This document shows positions 1 through 10,868 of a stretch of 64,000 nt of DNA, piece after piece. Within the stretch, counting starts at the first letter, position 1; every line of letters begins with the position of its first letter. The notes under the pieces were generated by a model. It was not told where the DNA came from and searched no databases. It saw only the letters and a program-made list of their open reading frames with translations. The DNA is taken from NCBI GenBank assembly GCA_030620095.1, contig JAUTXW010001343.1:252405-316404 (forward strand). The letters run 5' to 3'. The stretch is from Kuschelorhynchus macadamiae (lineage: Eukaryota > Arthropoda > Insecta > Coleoptera > Curculionidae). The position numbers and the translations under genes were made by a program.

Positions 1-66
1 ACGTTTCTGGCATTAGTGTTTAATGACATTTTCCCAATCACGGACATACTATTTGACGTTCATTCA
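1..66 (+). pseudogene. hAT transposase fragment, left part of an interrupted copy
   Basis: These bases match 41482-41547 almost exactly, and the match resumes at 2984, so one hAT relic was split by the retrotransposon at 67-2983. The shared piece encodes part of the transposase C-terminal half seen more completely at 41362-42330. The window starts inside it, so the 5' part is not visible. Confidence 0.7.
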
Positions 67-191
67 ACGATTTTTCCGAAATATCAAAGTATAATCATTT
101 ATTATCTGAAAAAGTATTTGAATTTTCTATCGTTTATCACAATACTTATGACCTTTATATTATTTGTATTTATAGAACACCTGATGCTGAT

Positions 192-2604
192 GTGCAATTA
201 TTCTGCCATAACCTTCTGATTTTGCTCGAGTCCCTTCCTGTAAAAAGCAAATTAATCTTATGTGGCGATTTCAATATTGACTTTTCCAGTGTGTGTGCTG
301 CTCAGGAATGTCTTCAGTCCATCTTTGAGTCATTAGGAATTGCCATGCACGTCAACTCACCAACCAGAATTACTAAGACAAGTGCCAGTACTATAGATTA
401 CGTTGTGTCTTCTTTCGATCCTAGCTCCGTCGAATGTAATGTCTTAAGTCCAGGTTTCTCCGATCATGAAGCAATTTTCACAAAATTTTCAATTACATCC
501 AAAGCCAAAAATTCCTCTAGACAAGTAGGCCGTATTTTTTCGGTTAGAAATTTCATTAATTTCAAACACCTATGTCAAATAACTGACTGGGACTCTCACA
601 CTTATGATGTCGACACTGAATTTTCTCGTTTTATAAAAACTCTAACTAATATAGCTTCTGAATCTTTTCCTCTTAGGCCTATCAAAAATAAAAGAAGTAA
701 ACCCTGGTCCACTAACGGTTTACGTATATCTTCTAAGAACATGCGGTCACTATCTCATTTAAGGAAATTTTCGGACAGTGTCTTTTTTCAAAATTATGTA
801 AAATCATACAGAAAAATTTATCATAAAACTATTAAAGCCGCCAAAGATATTTATTACAATAATAGACTTTCTAATGCCAAAAATGTAGCTAAAGAAACCT
901 GGTCTATCGTAAATGATTTAAGAAACAAAACTCCTTTATCCAGCACTATCCTTACCTCTCCTGAGGACCTAAACAATTATTTTGTAAATGTAGCCAAAGA
1001 TTTGACTAAATCCGTATCTCAATCTAATGACCCAATTTCATATCTCTCTAATCATAGGGTAAACCTGCACAGTTTCTTCTTTTCACCAGTAGTTTTATCA
1101 GAACTTCGTAGTACAATTAATGATATCAAAAATAAATCTTCTTCGGGAACTGATGGGCTTACTTTAAAAATGTATTCAAGTCTGCCGGAATGCACACTAG
1201 AGCATCTGACTGCTTTGATAAATATGTCTTTCCAAAATGGTACTTTTCCAAGCTGCCTTAAAACTGCAATAATCATACCTCTTCACAAAGGAGGTGTTTC
1301 AGAAGAAGCTTCGAACTATCGCCCAATTGCACTTCTCCCTACGCTATCTAAGATCATCGAAAGACTGGTTAAAAAAAGGCTTTTATCATTTCTGTCTAGA
1401 TATGAAATACTTACAAAACATCAATTTGGATTTTTAAGTAACAAATGCACAAGCGATGCCATGTTTTCCCTTCTTAATAGAGTTTACTTCCAGCCTAAAC
1501 AACCATCACGCTACGGCAACAATTTTCTGTGATTTTTCCAAAGCTTTCGATTGTGTGAATCATAATATATTAACTAACAAGCTGCAGTACTATGGATTTA
1601 GAGGGGCTCCTCTCAATTGGTTTAAGTCATATCTTAGCAACAGAAATCAAGTTGTGAAAGTTGACAACAGGATGTCTTCTTGTAGGCCAATGGAATGTGG
1701 AGTGCCTCAAGGCTCGGTACTAGGCCCTATCTTGTTTCTTCTGTTCATAAACGACATGGCTAATTTAAACATTAGTGGAAAAATATGTCTCTTTGCGGAC
1801 GATACCAGCTTTACGTGGAGCCACCCAGATGTCACGGACCTACATAGGATTGTATCTAATGACCTAATCACCATTAAATCCTGGTGCGATTCTAATCTCC
1901 TATGTTTGAACATCTCTAAAACGAAAGTCTTGTCTTATAAAAACACGCTGCAACCTTTTGACCTTAATGGCACCACTATTGATGTCGTAAACTCTGTAAA
2001 ATTTCTAGGGCTTCTTGTAGATGATTCTTTGAAATGGGATCCACATATCGACGCTTTATCAAAGAAGTTAGGTTCTGCTTGCTTTGCGTTAAGATCTGTT
2101 TCCGAGGAGCTTAGCTTTTCTACCTCTAGAACTGTTTATTTTGCTCTTGTTGAGTCGCACCTCAGATATGCTATTCCATTCTGGGGTACATGTTGTGCGA
2201 CTCAATTTGATCGAATTTTTATACTACAAAAAAGAGCTGTTCGTTACCTACTGAGACTTAACAGTAGAACTCACTGCCGAGATTTCTTTAAAAGATATAA
2301 AATACTAACCCTTCCTTGCTTATTCATCTTGGAATCGGTTTGCTTAATTCGTAAGCACGCACCTGCTCTATTAGAGAGACCTTCTGACAACTACCCTCTC
2401 AGAAATACTGAGCACGATCTCTATCTTCCAACCCCACACTCAGAGTTAATTAAAAGATCAGTAATCTACAATGCAAAAAAAATGCATAATCACCTGCCAT
2501 TTAACATCAAATCCATAATATCTCTGACTTCATTTCGCAAGGCTTTGAAATCATTCTTACTGGAAAGAGCCTTCTACACCGTGAACGAGTTTTACAACAC
2601 ATAA
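192..2604 (+). pseudogene. Endonuclease-reverse transcriptase of a non-LTR retrotransposon, frameshifted
   Basis: The product would nick target DNA and copy element RNA at the nick. The C-terminal half of an apurinic-type endonuclease is visible (GDFNID near 265-282, SDHEA near 460), followed by a linker and a reverse transcriptase with a GVPQGSVLGP block near 1700 and the catalytic FADD near 1792-1803. The reading frame is already open before 192. Two frames overlap at 1456-1532. Homology passes from one to the other near 1486-1490, consistent with a one-base change in a short T run, so no full-length protein is made. After the stop at 2604 there is no further coding sequence. The family call is confident; activity is excluded by the frameshift and truncation. 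Confidence 0.88.
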
Positions 2605-2964
2605 TTTTATCCTTATGAACCCCTAGTGTGATAGTTGCCATTACCAACCATTTTTACCGAATTTTGTATATGTATTTTTTTAATTGTTTCGTACTTTTTT
2701 ATTTTTTACTTTGCTTTATTTATTTTTTTACATTATATTTATGAAAATGTTTATAACATAGTACGACTGACAAAGTACATTTCTAATGTACTTCTTTTAG
2801 GATTCTATAATATTAATATTCTAAATTCTTGATTTAAATATTATTTTTCTATAATATTTATGATGTGTTTTTGTTTTGTTTTGTTTGTTAATTTTGATGT
2901 TTGTAAACTATTTTTTTTACAACAGCTTTGTCCACAAAATTGTAAAATTTTTTTGACAATAAAG

Positions 2965-2983
2965 CATTTATTTATTTATTTAT
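2965..2983 (+). repeat. ATTT-type 3' tail of the non-LTR element
   Basis: A short run of TTTA/ATTT units follows an AATAAA-like signal and marks the 3' end of the retrotransposon. Simple tails of this kind replace poly(A) in CR1-like elements. Confidence 0.65.
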
Positions 2984-3400
2984 CTTCAAAAAAAATCGCT
3001 TGACATTCATTTTTGCATATCCAATATAAAACGCTGTCGTGAGGCGCTCTGTAAAAAAAGAAATGAAAATTTTTTTTAATACCATGTATGATAAAGCAAA
3101 TTCTATTACAGAAATAAATCATTACAAACGTGAGCCTGCTAAGCTTTCACCTGAAGAAATAAGGGCTAAGTATAGAACCCTTTTTTATAAAATATTGGAC
3201 CATATTTTAATGGAAATGACACTAAGATTTCAAGACTGTGAAAAATTTACGTTTTCATGTTTGGCAGGTTTCTGCTAAATTTTCCGAATATAGTTTAAAT
3301 GTTCCGACTGGCCCGTTTGCCAATGAGAGTAATTGGAATATATCGCTGCAAGAGCGAGTGAAAAAGATTAATAAAATATTTTATCTGAAATATTATTAAC
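2984..3400 (+). pseudogene. hAT transposase fragment, right part, with internal deletion
   Basis: The sequence is collinear with 41541-42010 and translates in part (3039-3278) to the same transposase segment, including the words KLSPEEIRAKYRTLFY. Compared with that copy, the stretch around 3303-3330 lacks roughly 90 bases, so this copy is deleted as well as interrupted. The dimerisation part is missing. Confidence 0.7.
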
Positions 3401-3729
3401 GACATTAATGGATCGACTAAAAATTAAATGCTGAATACGCGCCTCCCTATCGCATCGAGTCCGTCAACGTCGAATGCTGGATGCGCTCCACTAGCTGCAG
3501 TTCAGTTCGCCTATTTTCTTGCCGTTGCGATTATTGACCTTGCCTTGCCGACGCACGAAGCAGTGGAAGTAATTACGTTGAAATCGGTCGCAAGGCAGCG
3601 CTCGTTTGACCGCCTTCCGCTGGTTTTAATTTAGCGGGGAGTCGACGACGGGCGAATGAATAAAATAAATATAAAAGATTTAGTGGAAAATTAAGATGAT
3701 AATTTTTTTCGTGGTTGCCTATTAGTTTT
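3401..3729. other. Non-coding stretch with a GC-rich patch
   Basis: No gene is recognised. The part at 3428-3650 is clearly richer in GC and CpG than its surroundings. An open frame lies there but resembles nothing known and has no homologous support. Confidence 0.4.
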
Positions 3730-4012
3730 TTTTTTGCAATGGAAGGACTACTGTGAACAGTAATAGTATAGAAGAAAACTGTATTTGTATTGGCAAAAAA
3801 ATGGATTTTCAAGTAGAAAATTTGCAGCAAAAACTGACATTATTAAATCCGGTAGACCAATGGATCCTATTATTTTAGAGACCAAAGTGGAAAAATCAGC
3901 TAAGAAATTTACCACGCGTTTTCACATGGGTTGTTATGAAAAATATGAATGGTTAACCGGGTGTAAAAACTGTATGAAAATTCTTTTGATGGCCTTGCTT
4001 ACTTTTTAATAT
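3730..4012 (+). pseudogene. N-terminal zinc-finger part of a hAT (ZMYM1-like) transposase
   Basis: The stretch encodes a TTF-type zinc-finger-like segment: KSGRPMDPIILE followed by a TRFHMGCYEKYEWLTGC block, which in this family leads into a Cys-rich core. Stops lie upstream near 3750-3780, and the frame ends at 4009 where the Penelope-like element begins. It belongs to the same general family as 28490-29700 but is a separate fragment. No catalytic residues are present. Confidence 0.6.
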
Positions 4013-4072
4013 AAATGAAAAAAAACTTTGGCTTTTTAATGTTTCATTTATTAGAGAGTTACTCTACATATG

Positions 4073-4110
4073 TTTCGGCTTTTTAGGCCTTTCTCAAGAG
4101 ATGCTTCAGT
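4073..4110 (-). ncRNA. Degenerate hammerhead-like motif at the 3' end of PLE1
   Basis: On the minus strand the core reads TTGAGAA, a 3-bp stem (GGC/GCC) with an AT-rich loop, then GAAAC. It lies downstream of the PLE1 GIY-YIG part and in the same orientation, as in PLE2 and PLE3. The first core box departs from CUGANGA at invariant positions, so it is probably inactive. Confidence 0.5.
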
Positions 4111-4390
4111 GAATACTAAACTAAAAATGAGCTATATCTAATGGTGTGCATCATGCAATTTAGTTTTATTGCCTATCTATTTAAAATGGGATTTTCTACA
4201 TTTATATTATAGGTACTTAGAAGGCTGTCTGTTATTAAGGTAATTTGGAAATTTTGTTAGTCATTCGTTGTGAATGAATTCCTTGATAAAGATTTTTTAA
4301 TTTAAAGTTGTTCTAAAAGATCCAAACGTTTATGTTTATTTTCTTGATGTAATAACATTACATTATCGGTGTCAATAAAATGGTTGTTTT

Positions 4391-4893
4391 CTATGCAATG
4401 AGCAGATACTCCTGAATTTTTAACATTATATAAAATAGAGTTACGGTGTTCTTTACTCTTGTTTGGATATTTCTACCCTTTTTCCCAATACAGACAGCTT
4501 CACAGTCCTTACATTTAACTTTGTACACACCTGATTTATTAGACTGACAAATTTTTTCCTTATTATTTATTAAAACACTACCTAAATTTAGTTTATTTAC
4601 AGAAATTGTGTTGCAACCTAATCTATTAAGCTTATTTGATATTTTGTCACTATAATTGGGAATATAATTTAGAAACCTAAAATTTTTGTTTAATTGAGGC
4701 ACTATAAAACTGTCTTCTAAGAATTTTGCGTTTTTTATTCTTTATCATGTTATCTATTAGAGATTCATTATAACCGTTATTTCTTGCAATTTGTTTTAGT
4801 ACGTTTAACTCGTTATTATAGTCTTCTTTACTTAAGGGAAAGGTTAATAGCCTATGTACGAAACTATGAAAAGGTGACATTTTTATTCTCCAA
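4391..4893 (-). pseudogene. PLE1 C-terminal part: linker and GIY-YIG endonuclease
   Basis: Two overlapping minus-strand frames cover the end of the PLE protein. The first (4893 to 4677) carries the RT-to-endonuclease linker, including SPFHSFVHRLLTFPLSKED, which matches the plus copy at 12780-12840. The second (4702 to 4391) carries the GIY-YIG entry SGVYKVKCKDCEAVCIGKKG. The frame change near 4690-4720 and a stop soon after the GIY-YIG segment make the gene non-functional. GIY-YIG in PLEs cuts the target DNA that primes reverse transcription. Confidence 0.8.
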
Positions 4894-4897
4894 GACT
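4894..4897. repeat. Target site duplication GACT, left of the Ty3/gypsy element
   Basis: GACT directly precedes the LTR at 4898 and recurs directly after the right LTR at 10869-10872. Joining the flanks restores the PLE1 sequence seen intact in the plus copy near 12763-12775. Confidence 0.9.
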
Positions 4898-5184
4898 TGT
4901 GATGGAATCCAAGTTGCAAAAGTAGGCCATATCATTGAACTATAATTAAGGCAATAACTTATTGCAACAATGTCCAACACAGCTTTTCGATTGTTGTAAT
5001 TATGGAGTAATAGTTTATAGAATCATCAAATTATTATTTATTTTATTAATTAGGTTAGTCTAAGTAGTTTTATACCATTGTAATTAGATTTAGAAAAGAG
5101 CAGAATAAAGTGTTACACAGTAAGGAGTGCACGCTGATTATTTTCTTAAGCATGTAGTTCGAACCAGAACAAGAAGATATTACA
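4898..5184 (+). repeat. Left LTR
   Basis: A 287-bp repeat with TG...CA ends, matching 10582-10868. An AATAAA signal lies near 5103-5110, consistent with the end of the R region. Confidence 0.95.
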
Positions 5185-5202
5185 TGGCGATCATGCCAGG
5201 AT
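5185..5202 (+). promoter_or_regulatory. Putative tRNA primer binding site
   Basis: TGGCGATCATGCC starts immediately after the left LTR. TGG at this place pairs with the CCA end of a priming tRNA in LTR retrotransposons. I could not assign the tRNA. Confidence 0.55.
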
Positions 5203-5261
5203 ATGTGCTTAAGTTAACAGTGCAAAAATATCGTTATGGTGCTTTAGAAGAAAAGAAAAAC

Positions 5262-5546
5262 ATGGGAAAAACACAGTCAAAAGAAGAAGTTATAATTGCC
5301 CAGGCAGGCAACAGTGGTGGTACGACTGCAGAGGGTAGCAACAGTAACTATTCTCTTTGGCAAGTTTGCGGAGTTGTAGCTATAATGATAGCAGTTACCT
5401 TAATTGTTTTATGGTGTTGCCGTCGCAGTAAAAAGGAATTGGAAAGAAAAACGCAACGAGCAACGAGGGCACGTGCTAGTATTTATGCTAGTAGCTATAG
5501 TAAGCCCCTAGTATTGGTGAATATGGACAGTATGGACTTATCTTAG
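5262..5546 (+). CDS. Small predicted membrane protein upstream of gag
   Basis: The protein is 94 residues long, starting at the ATG at 5262. The frame is open further upstream to 5127, but that part overlaps the LTR. It begins MGKTQSK, an N-myristoylation-like context (Gly2, Ser6), then a Ser/Gly-rich stretch, one strongly hydrophobic segment (about residues 35-55, core VVAIMIAVTLIVLW) ending in Cys-Cys, and a basic Arg/Lys tail. This suggests a lipid-anchored, single-pass membrane protein that could bring Gag to membranes; the role is inferred from layout only. It ends about 120 bp before the earliest plausible gag start. I do not recognise a named family. Confidence 0.6.
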   Translation: MGKTQSKEEVIIAQAGNSGGTTAEGSNSNYSLWQVCGVVAIMIAVTLIVLWCCRRSKKELERKTQRATRARASIYASSYSKPLVLVNMDSMDLS

Positions 5547-5765
5547 GCGACTATGGACAATGAACATACTTAAGTATTAACATAATTAGTAAGTCATAGT
5601 TTTAGCACTATACAATTTTATTGGATATTATTTATTGCCTTAAATTTATTGATAATTATTTTATTTAATGAGTGTAGTAGATTTAAGCGATTTGGATAAA
5701 TTGAAAACATTATTTCATTATTTATCATAAATATAAAAAAGGAGTCATTAGAGCGTAGAGAATCT

Positions 5766-6902
5766 TTGGATAGGGTAAATAAATTAAGTAGCAACGTAGA
5801 AACATTAGAAAATAAATTTTTTCAGCTTAGAGATCAGTATAGTAAACAGGTGCATGACACCGATAAATTAGAACATTTTCAAAAATATGTATTAGAAATA
5901 AGAGAAAACATAGATAAAGCTAGATCTATTTTATCAGGTCGGTTAATTGCCATAAAAGATAAAAAAAAATTACAGCTCGCAGAGACTGATTTGGTTTTGG
6001 GCATTCATCCTAGTTCAACAATGAGTGAAAAATTTGATTTGCGAACCGCAGCTTCTTTGTTGCCATCTATGGATGGTACCGAAGAAACTACGAAAATGTT
6101 GATTGATGCTATTGAATTATATAACGACTTGCTTGACGACAACGGGAAAGTATTGCTAATCAAATATGTTTTAAAGGCCAAATTAACACAAAACGCGAAA
6201 TTAAGATTACAAACGACGTATACTAATGTTGGTGCTTTGGTCACAGATATAAAAAACCAACTTCTTACAAAACAATCTGCACCAGCTTTAGCTAATCAGT
6301 TGCATAACGTTAGACAAGATACTAAAAGTATAGATGATTATGCGAAAACTATCGAGCAACTTTTATTAAATTTAACCTTAGCGCAAGCGGACGGTGATCA
6401 AAATTCGGCAAAAATTTTACAACCGGTGAATGAAAAATTGGCGATAAATGCTTTCGCGAATGGGTTAAAAAATTCAGATTTAAGAACAATAATAAAAGCT
6501 AGAAATTACAATAATTTAAAGGACGCGATAACTGGCGCTAAAGAAGAAAATTTAAATTTAACCCCAACTTATTCTAATAACTTATTTCATATGCGTGGGC
6601 GTCACCAATATCGAGGAAATCGGTCTAGAGGTAATTTTACAAATTTTAGACAAATTCATAATTATAATCAATCTCGTAACCCGAGTAGGCAAAACTTTAA
6701 TAATTACAATTTTAGCAGACAGCAAAATAATTCGCAGTACCAAGGCCGAGGTCGTTCCAGCTTTAGTAGGTCAAATTTTCGTCGAGGAGGTAGGCGTCAG
6801 CAGTTTTCAAATAATAGTGTATATTTTGTTGATAATGTGGAAAGTAGTAACATAAATAAAAACAGCGAGGAATCTCAAGGAAATAAGTTTTTTCGTTTCT
6901 AA
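5766..6902 (+). CDS. Gag-like nucleocapsid protein of the Ty3/gypsy element
   Basis: About 378 residues. The N-terminal half is helical and charged, with RTAASLLPSMDG near residue 98 and a retrotransposon-Gag-like core up to about residue 260. The last 100 residues are rich in Arg, Gly, Asn and Gln (repeated RGR and NRSRGN), which can replace the CCHC knuckle for RNA binding; no CCHC is seen. The start is uncertain. The frame is open upstream of 5766 without an ATG, while an ATG at 5668 opens a 20-codon frame that stops at about 5730 in another phase, suggesting a frame lesion near 5725. The pol ORF follows after 38 bases. Confidence 0.8.
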   Translation: MDRVNKLSSNVETLENKFFQLRDQYSKQVHDTDKLEHFQKYVLEIRENIDKARSILSGRLIAIKDKKKLQLAETDLVLGIHPSSTMSEKFDLRTAASLLPSMDGTEETTKMLIDAIELYNDLLDDNGKVLLIKYVLKAKLTQNAKLRLQTTYTNVGALVTDIKNQLLTKQSAPALANQLHNVRQDTKSIDDYAKTIEQLLLNLTLAQADGDQNSAKILQPVNEKLAINAFANGLKNSDLRTIIKARNYNNLKDAITGAKEENLNLTPTYSNNLFHMRGRHQYRGNRSRGNFTNFRQIHNYNQSRNPSRQNFNNYNFSRQQNNSQYQGRGRSSFSRSNFRRGGRRQQFSNNSVYFVDNVESSNINKNSEESQGNKFFRF

Positions 6903-6940
6903 TAATTTAAAAAATAATGATACAGCTAGTTTTAATATGA

Positions 6941-9900
6941 ATGCTTTTATGTGACACTGGTGCAAGTATTTCTTGTTTTTTTGAGAATTATTTGAAAGAT
7001 AGTAGTATTATAAATACAACTAATAAAATTAAAATTAAAGGAATTGCAGGCTCAACATATTCAGCTGGATCTGCAAATATTTTATTCACTATGAACAATG
7101 AATATATTTCTCATGATTTTACAATTATTAAAAGTTTCGATTCTAGTATACATGGAGTTCTAGGTTCAGATTTTTTCCTTAAGTATGGTGCAATTATCGA
7201 TTATGAAAAGTTTTTATTTTCTTTTTGGCTCAATCAAAATAAGCAAATAACAGTACCTTTGGAGTCCAAAAATAATTTATATACTGTTATTCCACCCCGA
7301 TGTGAAATAATTACACATTGCTGTACCAGTCTCACAGATGAATGTGTCATTTTAAATGATGAATTATGTGAGGGAGTGTTGATCGCAAATAGTATTGCAA
7401 GACCGAAAGATGGTAAAGTGGCTGTAAGGCTATTGAATGTGAATGAAAGAGAAATAAGATTGCGAAATTTTGAGCCTAAAGTTGAATATCTATCAAAATA
7501 TGATGTTTATTCTTTTACAAAAAATAAAATCTCCGTTGACAGAGTTGATACAATTTTAGATCTTATAAATACAGAAGCCCTTAACGTAGAAGAGAGAAAT
7601 TCTATACAAAAAATATGCGCTAAATATGCGGATGTTTTTCACTTAGAAAATGATTCATTAACAGTTACTAATTTATATAAGCAAAAAATAAGGTTAAAGG
7701 AGGACGCAACTCCAGTTTACGTTAAACCTTACAGGTTACCTCATGCTCAAAAAGAGGAAATTAATAACCAGGTGGACGATATGCTAAAAAAGGGTATTAT
7801 AGAGGAAGCACACTCAGAGTGGTCTTCACCTCTTTTATTAGTTCCCAAAAAACCGGACAAAAATGGCGTTAAACGTCACAGATTGATAATAGATTTTAGG
7901 TTATGTAATCAACGCCTACAAAATGATGTATTTCCGCTATCGAATATTACGGAAATTCTAGATTCCCTATCTGGTGCGATTTATTTCTCGCACCTTGATT
8001 TAGCACAAGGATATTACCAATTAGAACTTGATCCTGAGAGTAGGCCCTGTACAGCCTTTACAACGGACAGAGGACAATTTCAAATGAAACGATTACCAAT
8101 GGGTATGAAAATAAGTCCTAGTGCGTTCTCAAGGTTGATGACTGTAGCAATGGCGGGTTTAAATGACGAGGCATGTTTTGTTTATTTAGACGATTTGATA
8201 GTTTTTGGACATTCCTTACAGAATCATAATCAAAATTTAACTAAAATTCTACAACGCCTTAGACAAGTAAACCTTAAATTAAATCCTAGTAAATGTGAGT
8301 TCTTAAAAAAGGAAATTTTATATTTGGGTCATTTAATTTCATCTGAAGGTATATCACCTGATCCTGAAAAAACAAGGGTTATTTCTCAATATCCAGTTCC
8401 TAAAAATTGTGACGAAGCCAAACGCTTCGTTGCATTTGCAAATTATTACAAGAAATTTATTAAAAATTTTGCAGAAATTGCTCACCCTTTAAATAAACTA
8501 GCTAGGAAAGGAATAGTTTTTAAATGGTCTGAAGAATGTCAAAACTCATTTGAAACTTTAAAACAGTCTCTTATTAGTCCGCCCTTGTTACAGTATCCAA
8601 ATTTTTCAAAAGATAATCAATTTATTCTTAGAACCGATGCAAGTGGGTACGCGTTGGGGTCTGTATTGTCGAACTCAGATGACAGGCCTATTGCATTCGC
8701 TTCTAGAACTCTAAATAAAGCAGAAATAAACTATTGTACAATAGAGAAGGAATGGAATTATTAGCAATCGTTTGGTCATGTAAACATTTTAGACCATATT
8801 TATTTGGTAAAAAATTTATAATATTATCGGACCATCGTCCCTTAATATACTTATTTGGCATGACAAATCCTTCTAGTAGGCTCACAAAATTTAGGCTAAC
8901 GCTCGAGGAATACGATTTTTCAATCCACTATGTGAAAGGTGCTGAAAATGTTACAGCGGATGCTTTGTCACGTGTGTGTATAGAGTCGAACGAATTAAAA
9001 GAAATGAATAATAAAGTGAGTGCCAGTTTAAACGCAATCACTCGTTCGGAGACAAAAAATAACAAAACAAAACCCAATATGACAAGTGATAATACTTCCA
9101 TGGAAAACAGGATTGATCACCCTGTTGCAGTGGAAATATTAAAATACCCTAAAACTCAAATAATAGAACTACGGCCGGTACGTGAAAATGAATTTACGAA
9201 AATAAAGCTTAATAATAAATTAAAAACTGAATATGAAAATTTAATGTATGACGTCAATTCTAAGATAGTGTACATATCCCAGAAATACCGATCAACGTCG
9301 AACTTAGGTGAGTCGTTGAGGCATCTGGAGAAATTATGTAAAAAACACGATATTCCGGAATTAATTATTATAAAAAATAATGAGTCTAATCAGTTTTTAA
9401 ATGACATGCGCATGATTAAATGTAAAAACGAAATTTTCAAGACAAATCTTAAACTCAGTATTATAAAAGATAAACAAAGGATAGAAAATAAGGAATTACG
9501 TCAGTTAATTCTTAATGACTTTCATACATTACCAACGGGAGGACATTCAGGGATAAACCGAATGTATAACAATATAAAAAGATATTACTTTTGGGTAACC
9601 ATGAAGAATGACGTTGAGGATTTTGTCAAAAGGTGTGACGAATGTCAAAGGTACAAGCATTCAAAACCAAATAAACAACCTATGACAATATCATCAACGG
9701 CTACTTCAGCATTTCAAAAAGTATACCTAGACTTAGTCGGTCCATTACCAGTTGATATTGAAAATAATCAATATATACTCACACTTCAATGTGAGCTAAC
9801 AAAATTCGTGGAAGCATATCCGCTTCCCAATAAAGAGGCATTGACTGTTGCAAAGTCATTTGTAGAAAATTTTATTTTGCGTTACGGTATTCCTGTTTCT

Positions 9901-10527
9901 TGCGTAACAGACAAGGGAACCGAATTTTTATCTAATATATTTAAAGAATCTTGTAAGCTGCTTAAAATTAAACATTTAAATTCTACAGCATTTCACCATC
10001 AAACTTTAGGAGCCCTTGAAAATACCCATAAGCATTTGGGTGCATATCTACGCATGCAACTGTCGAAAGGAACTATTAACTGGAGCTCTTGGGTTCCTTA
10101 TTGGTGTTTTTCATACAATAACAGTGTACACACGTCAACGCAGTACACACCTTATGAACTCGTATTTGGAAAATCCAGTAATATTCCATCTAACATCGTT
10201 AATCAAGTCGATCCAGTATATAATTTTTATGATTATCCTAAGGAACTCAAATTTCGGTTGCAAACAGCGTGGAATGACGCGAGAAATAATTTAATGACAT
10301 CAAAAAATAAACGCAAAATTGAGTATGACAAAAACAATTGTAAAAGTCAAACTTATAATGTAGGAGATATGGTTTTAGTAGAAAATAACGGTAGAAATAA
10401 TAAATTAGAAGCTTTATTTAATGGTCCATATCCAGTTTTGGAGGATAATGATCCAAATGTAGTGGTAAAAATTAAAAATAAGAATGTAGAAATACATAAA
10501 AATAGAATAAAACATTATTTTAGTTAA
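6941..10527 (+). pseudogene. Pol polyprotein (protease, RT, RNase H, integrase) broken by a 5-bp duplication
   Basis: Protease: DTGAS at residues 5-9. Reverse transcriptase: LDLAQGYYQLELD block, then catalytic YLDD near 8183-8195. RNase H: RTDASGYALGS near 8630-8660. Integrase: HHCC zinc domain near 9545-9660, then catalytic Asp near 9730, Asp near 9913 (VTDKGTEF) and Glu near 10018 (GALENTH). The frame changes at 8749-8758, where GGAAT is tandemly duplicated between the RT/RNase H connection and the rest. The first part stops at 8764 and the second is open from 8734 to 10527. Apart from this lesion all key residues are intact, so the break looks recent. Confidence 0.93.
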
Positions 10528-10573
10528 TTCCACAAAGAAAAAAATCTATATGTATATATTTTTTTTTGCTTTT

Positions 10574-10581
10574 GGGGAAGG
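10574..10581 (+). promoter_or_regulatory. Polypurine tract before the right LTR
   Basis: GGGGAAGG lies directly 5' of the right LTR, the normal place for the plus-strand primer of an LTR retrotransposon. Confidence 0.75.
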
Positions 10582-10868
10582 TGTGATGGAATCCAAGTTG
10601 CAAAAGTAGGCCATATCATTGAACTATAATTAAGGCAATAACTTATTGCAACAATGTCCAACACAGCTTTTCGATTGTTGTAAATATGGAGTAATAGTTT
10701 ATAGAATCATCAAATTATTATTTATTTTATTAATTAGGTTAGTCTAAGTAGTTTTATACCATTGTAATTAGATTTAGAAAAGAGCAGAATAAAGTGTTAC
10801 ACAGTAAGGAGTGCACGCTGATTATTTTCTTAAGCATGTAGTTCGAACCAGAACAAGAAGATATTACA
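10582..10868 (+). repeat. Right LTR
   Basis: A 287-bp copy of the left LTR, ending ATTACA and followed by the target duplication GACT at 10869-10872. Confidence 0.95.

Larger units (their letters stand above)
67..2983 (+). mobile_element. Non-LTR retrotransposon (CR1/Jockey-like), 5'-truncated
   Basis: The insertion lies between two halves of a hAT sequence that is uninterrupted near 41541, which fixes both borders to within a few bases. The only shared flanking bases are about TTC, so any target duplication is short or lost. It encodes endonuclease then reverse transcriptase and ends in an ATTT-type simple tail after a long AT-rich 3' region (2605-2964), in which I see no gene. The 5' end lacks the first ORF and part of the endonuclease, as expected from incomplete reverse transcription. 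The clade is inferred from the domain order and tail. Confidence 0.85.
4898..10868 (+). mobile_element. Ty3/gypsy LTR retrotransposon, nearly complete
   Basis: Two 287-bp LTRs starting TGTGATGG and ending ATTACA enclose a small membrane-protein ORF, a gag-like ORF and a pol region ordered protease, reverse transcriptase, RNase H, integrase. That order defines Ty3/gypsy. No env-like ORF follows integrase, only about 50 bp before the right LTR. The LTRs look nearly identical (one difference noticed, an A/T change near 5002/10682), which implies a recent insertion. The element sits in PLE1 in opposite orientation and carries frame lesions in pol and probably near the gag start. Confidence 0.95.

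Noticed and set aside
3428..3634. 68-codon frame in a GC-rich patch
   Set aside because: No domain, no homologous copy with preserved frame, and compositional bias explains its length.
5127..5261. Extension of the small membrane ORF into the left LTR
   Set aside because: The same start occurs in the right LTR copy (10811), so it is LTR sequence; the ATG at 5262 gives a sensible N-terminus.
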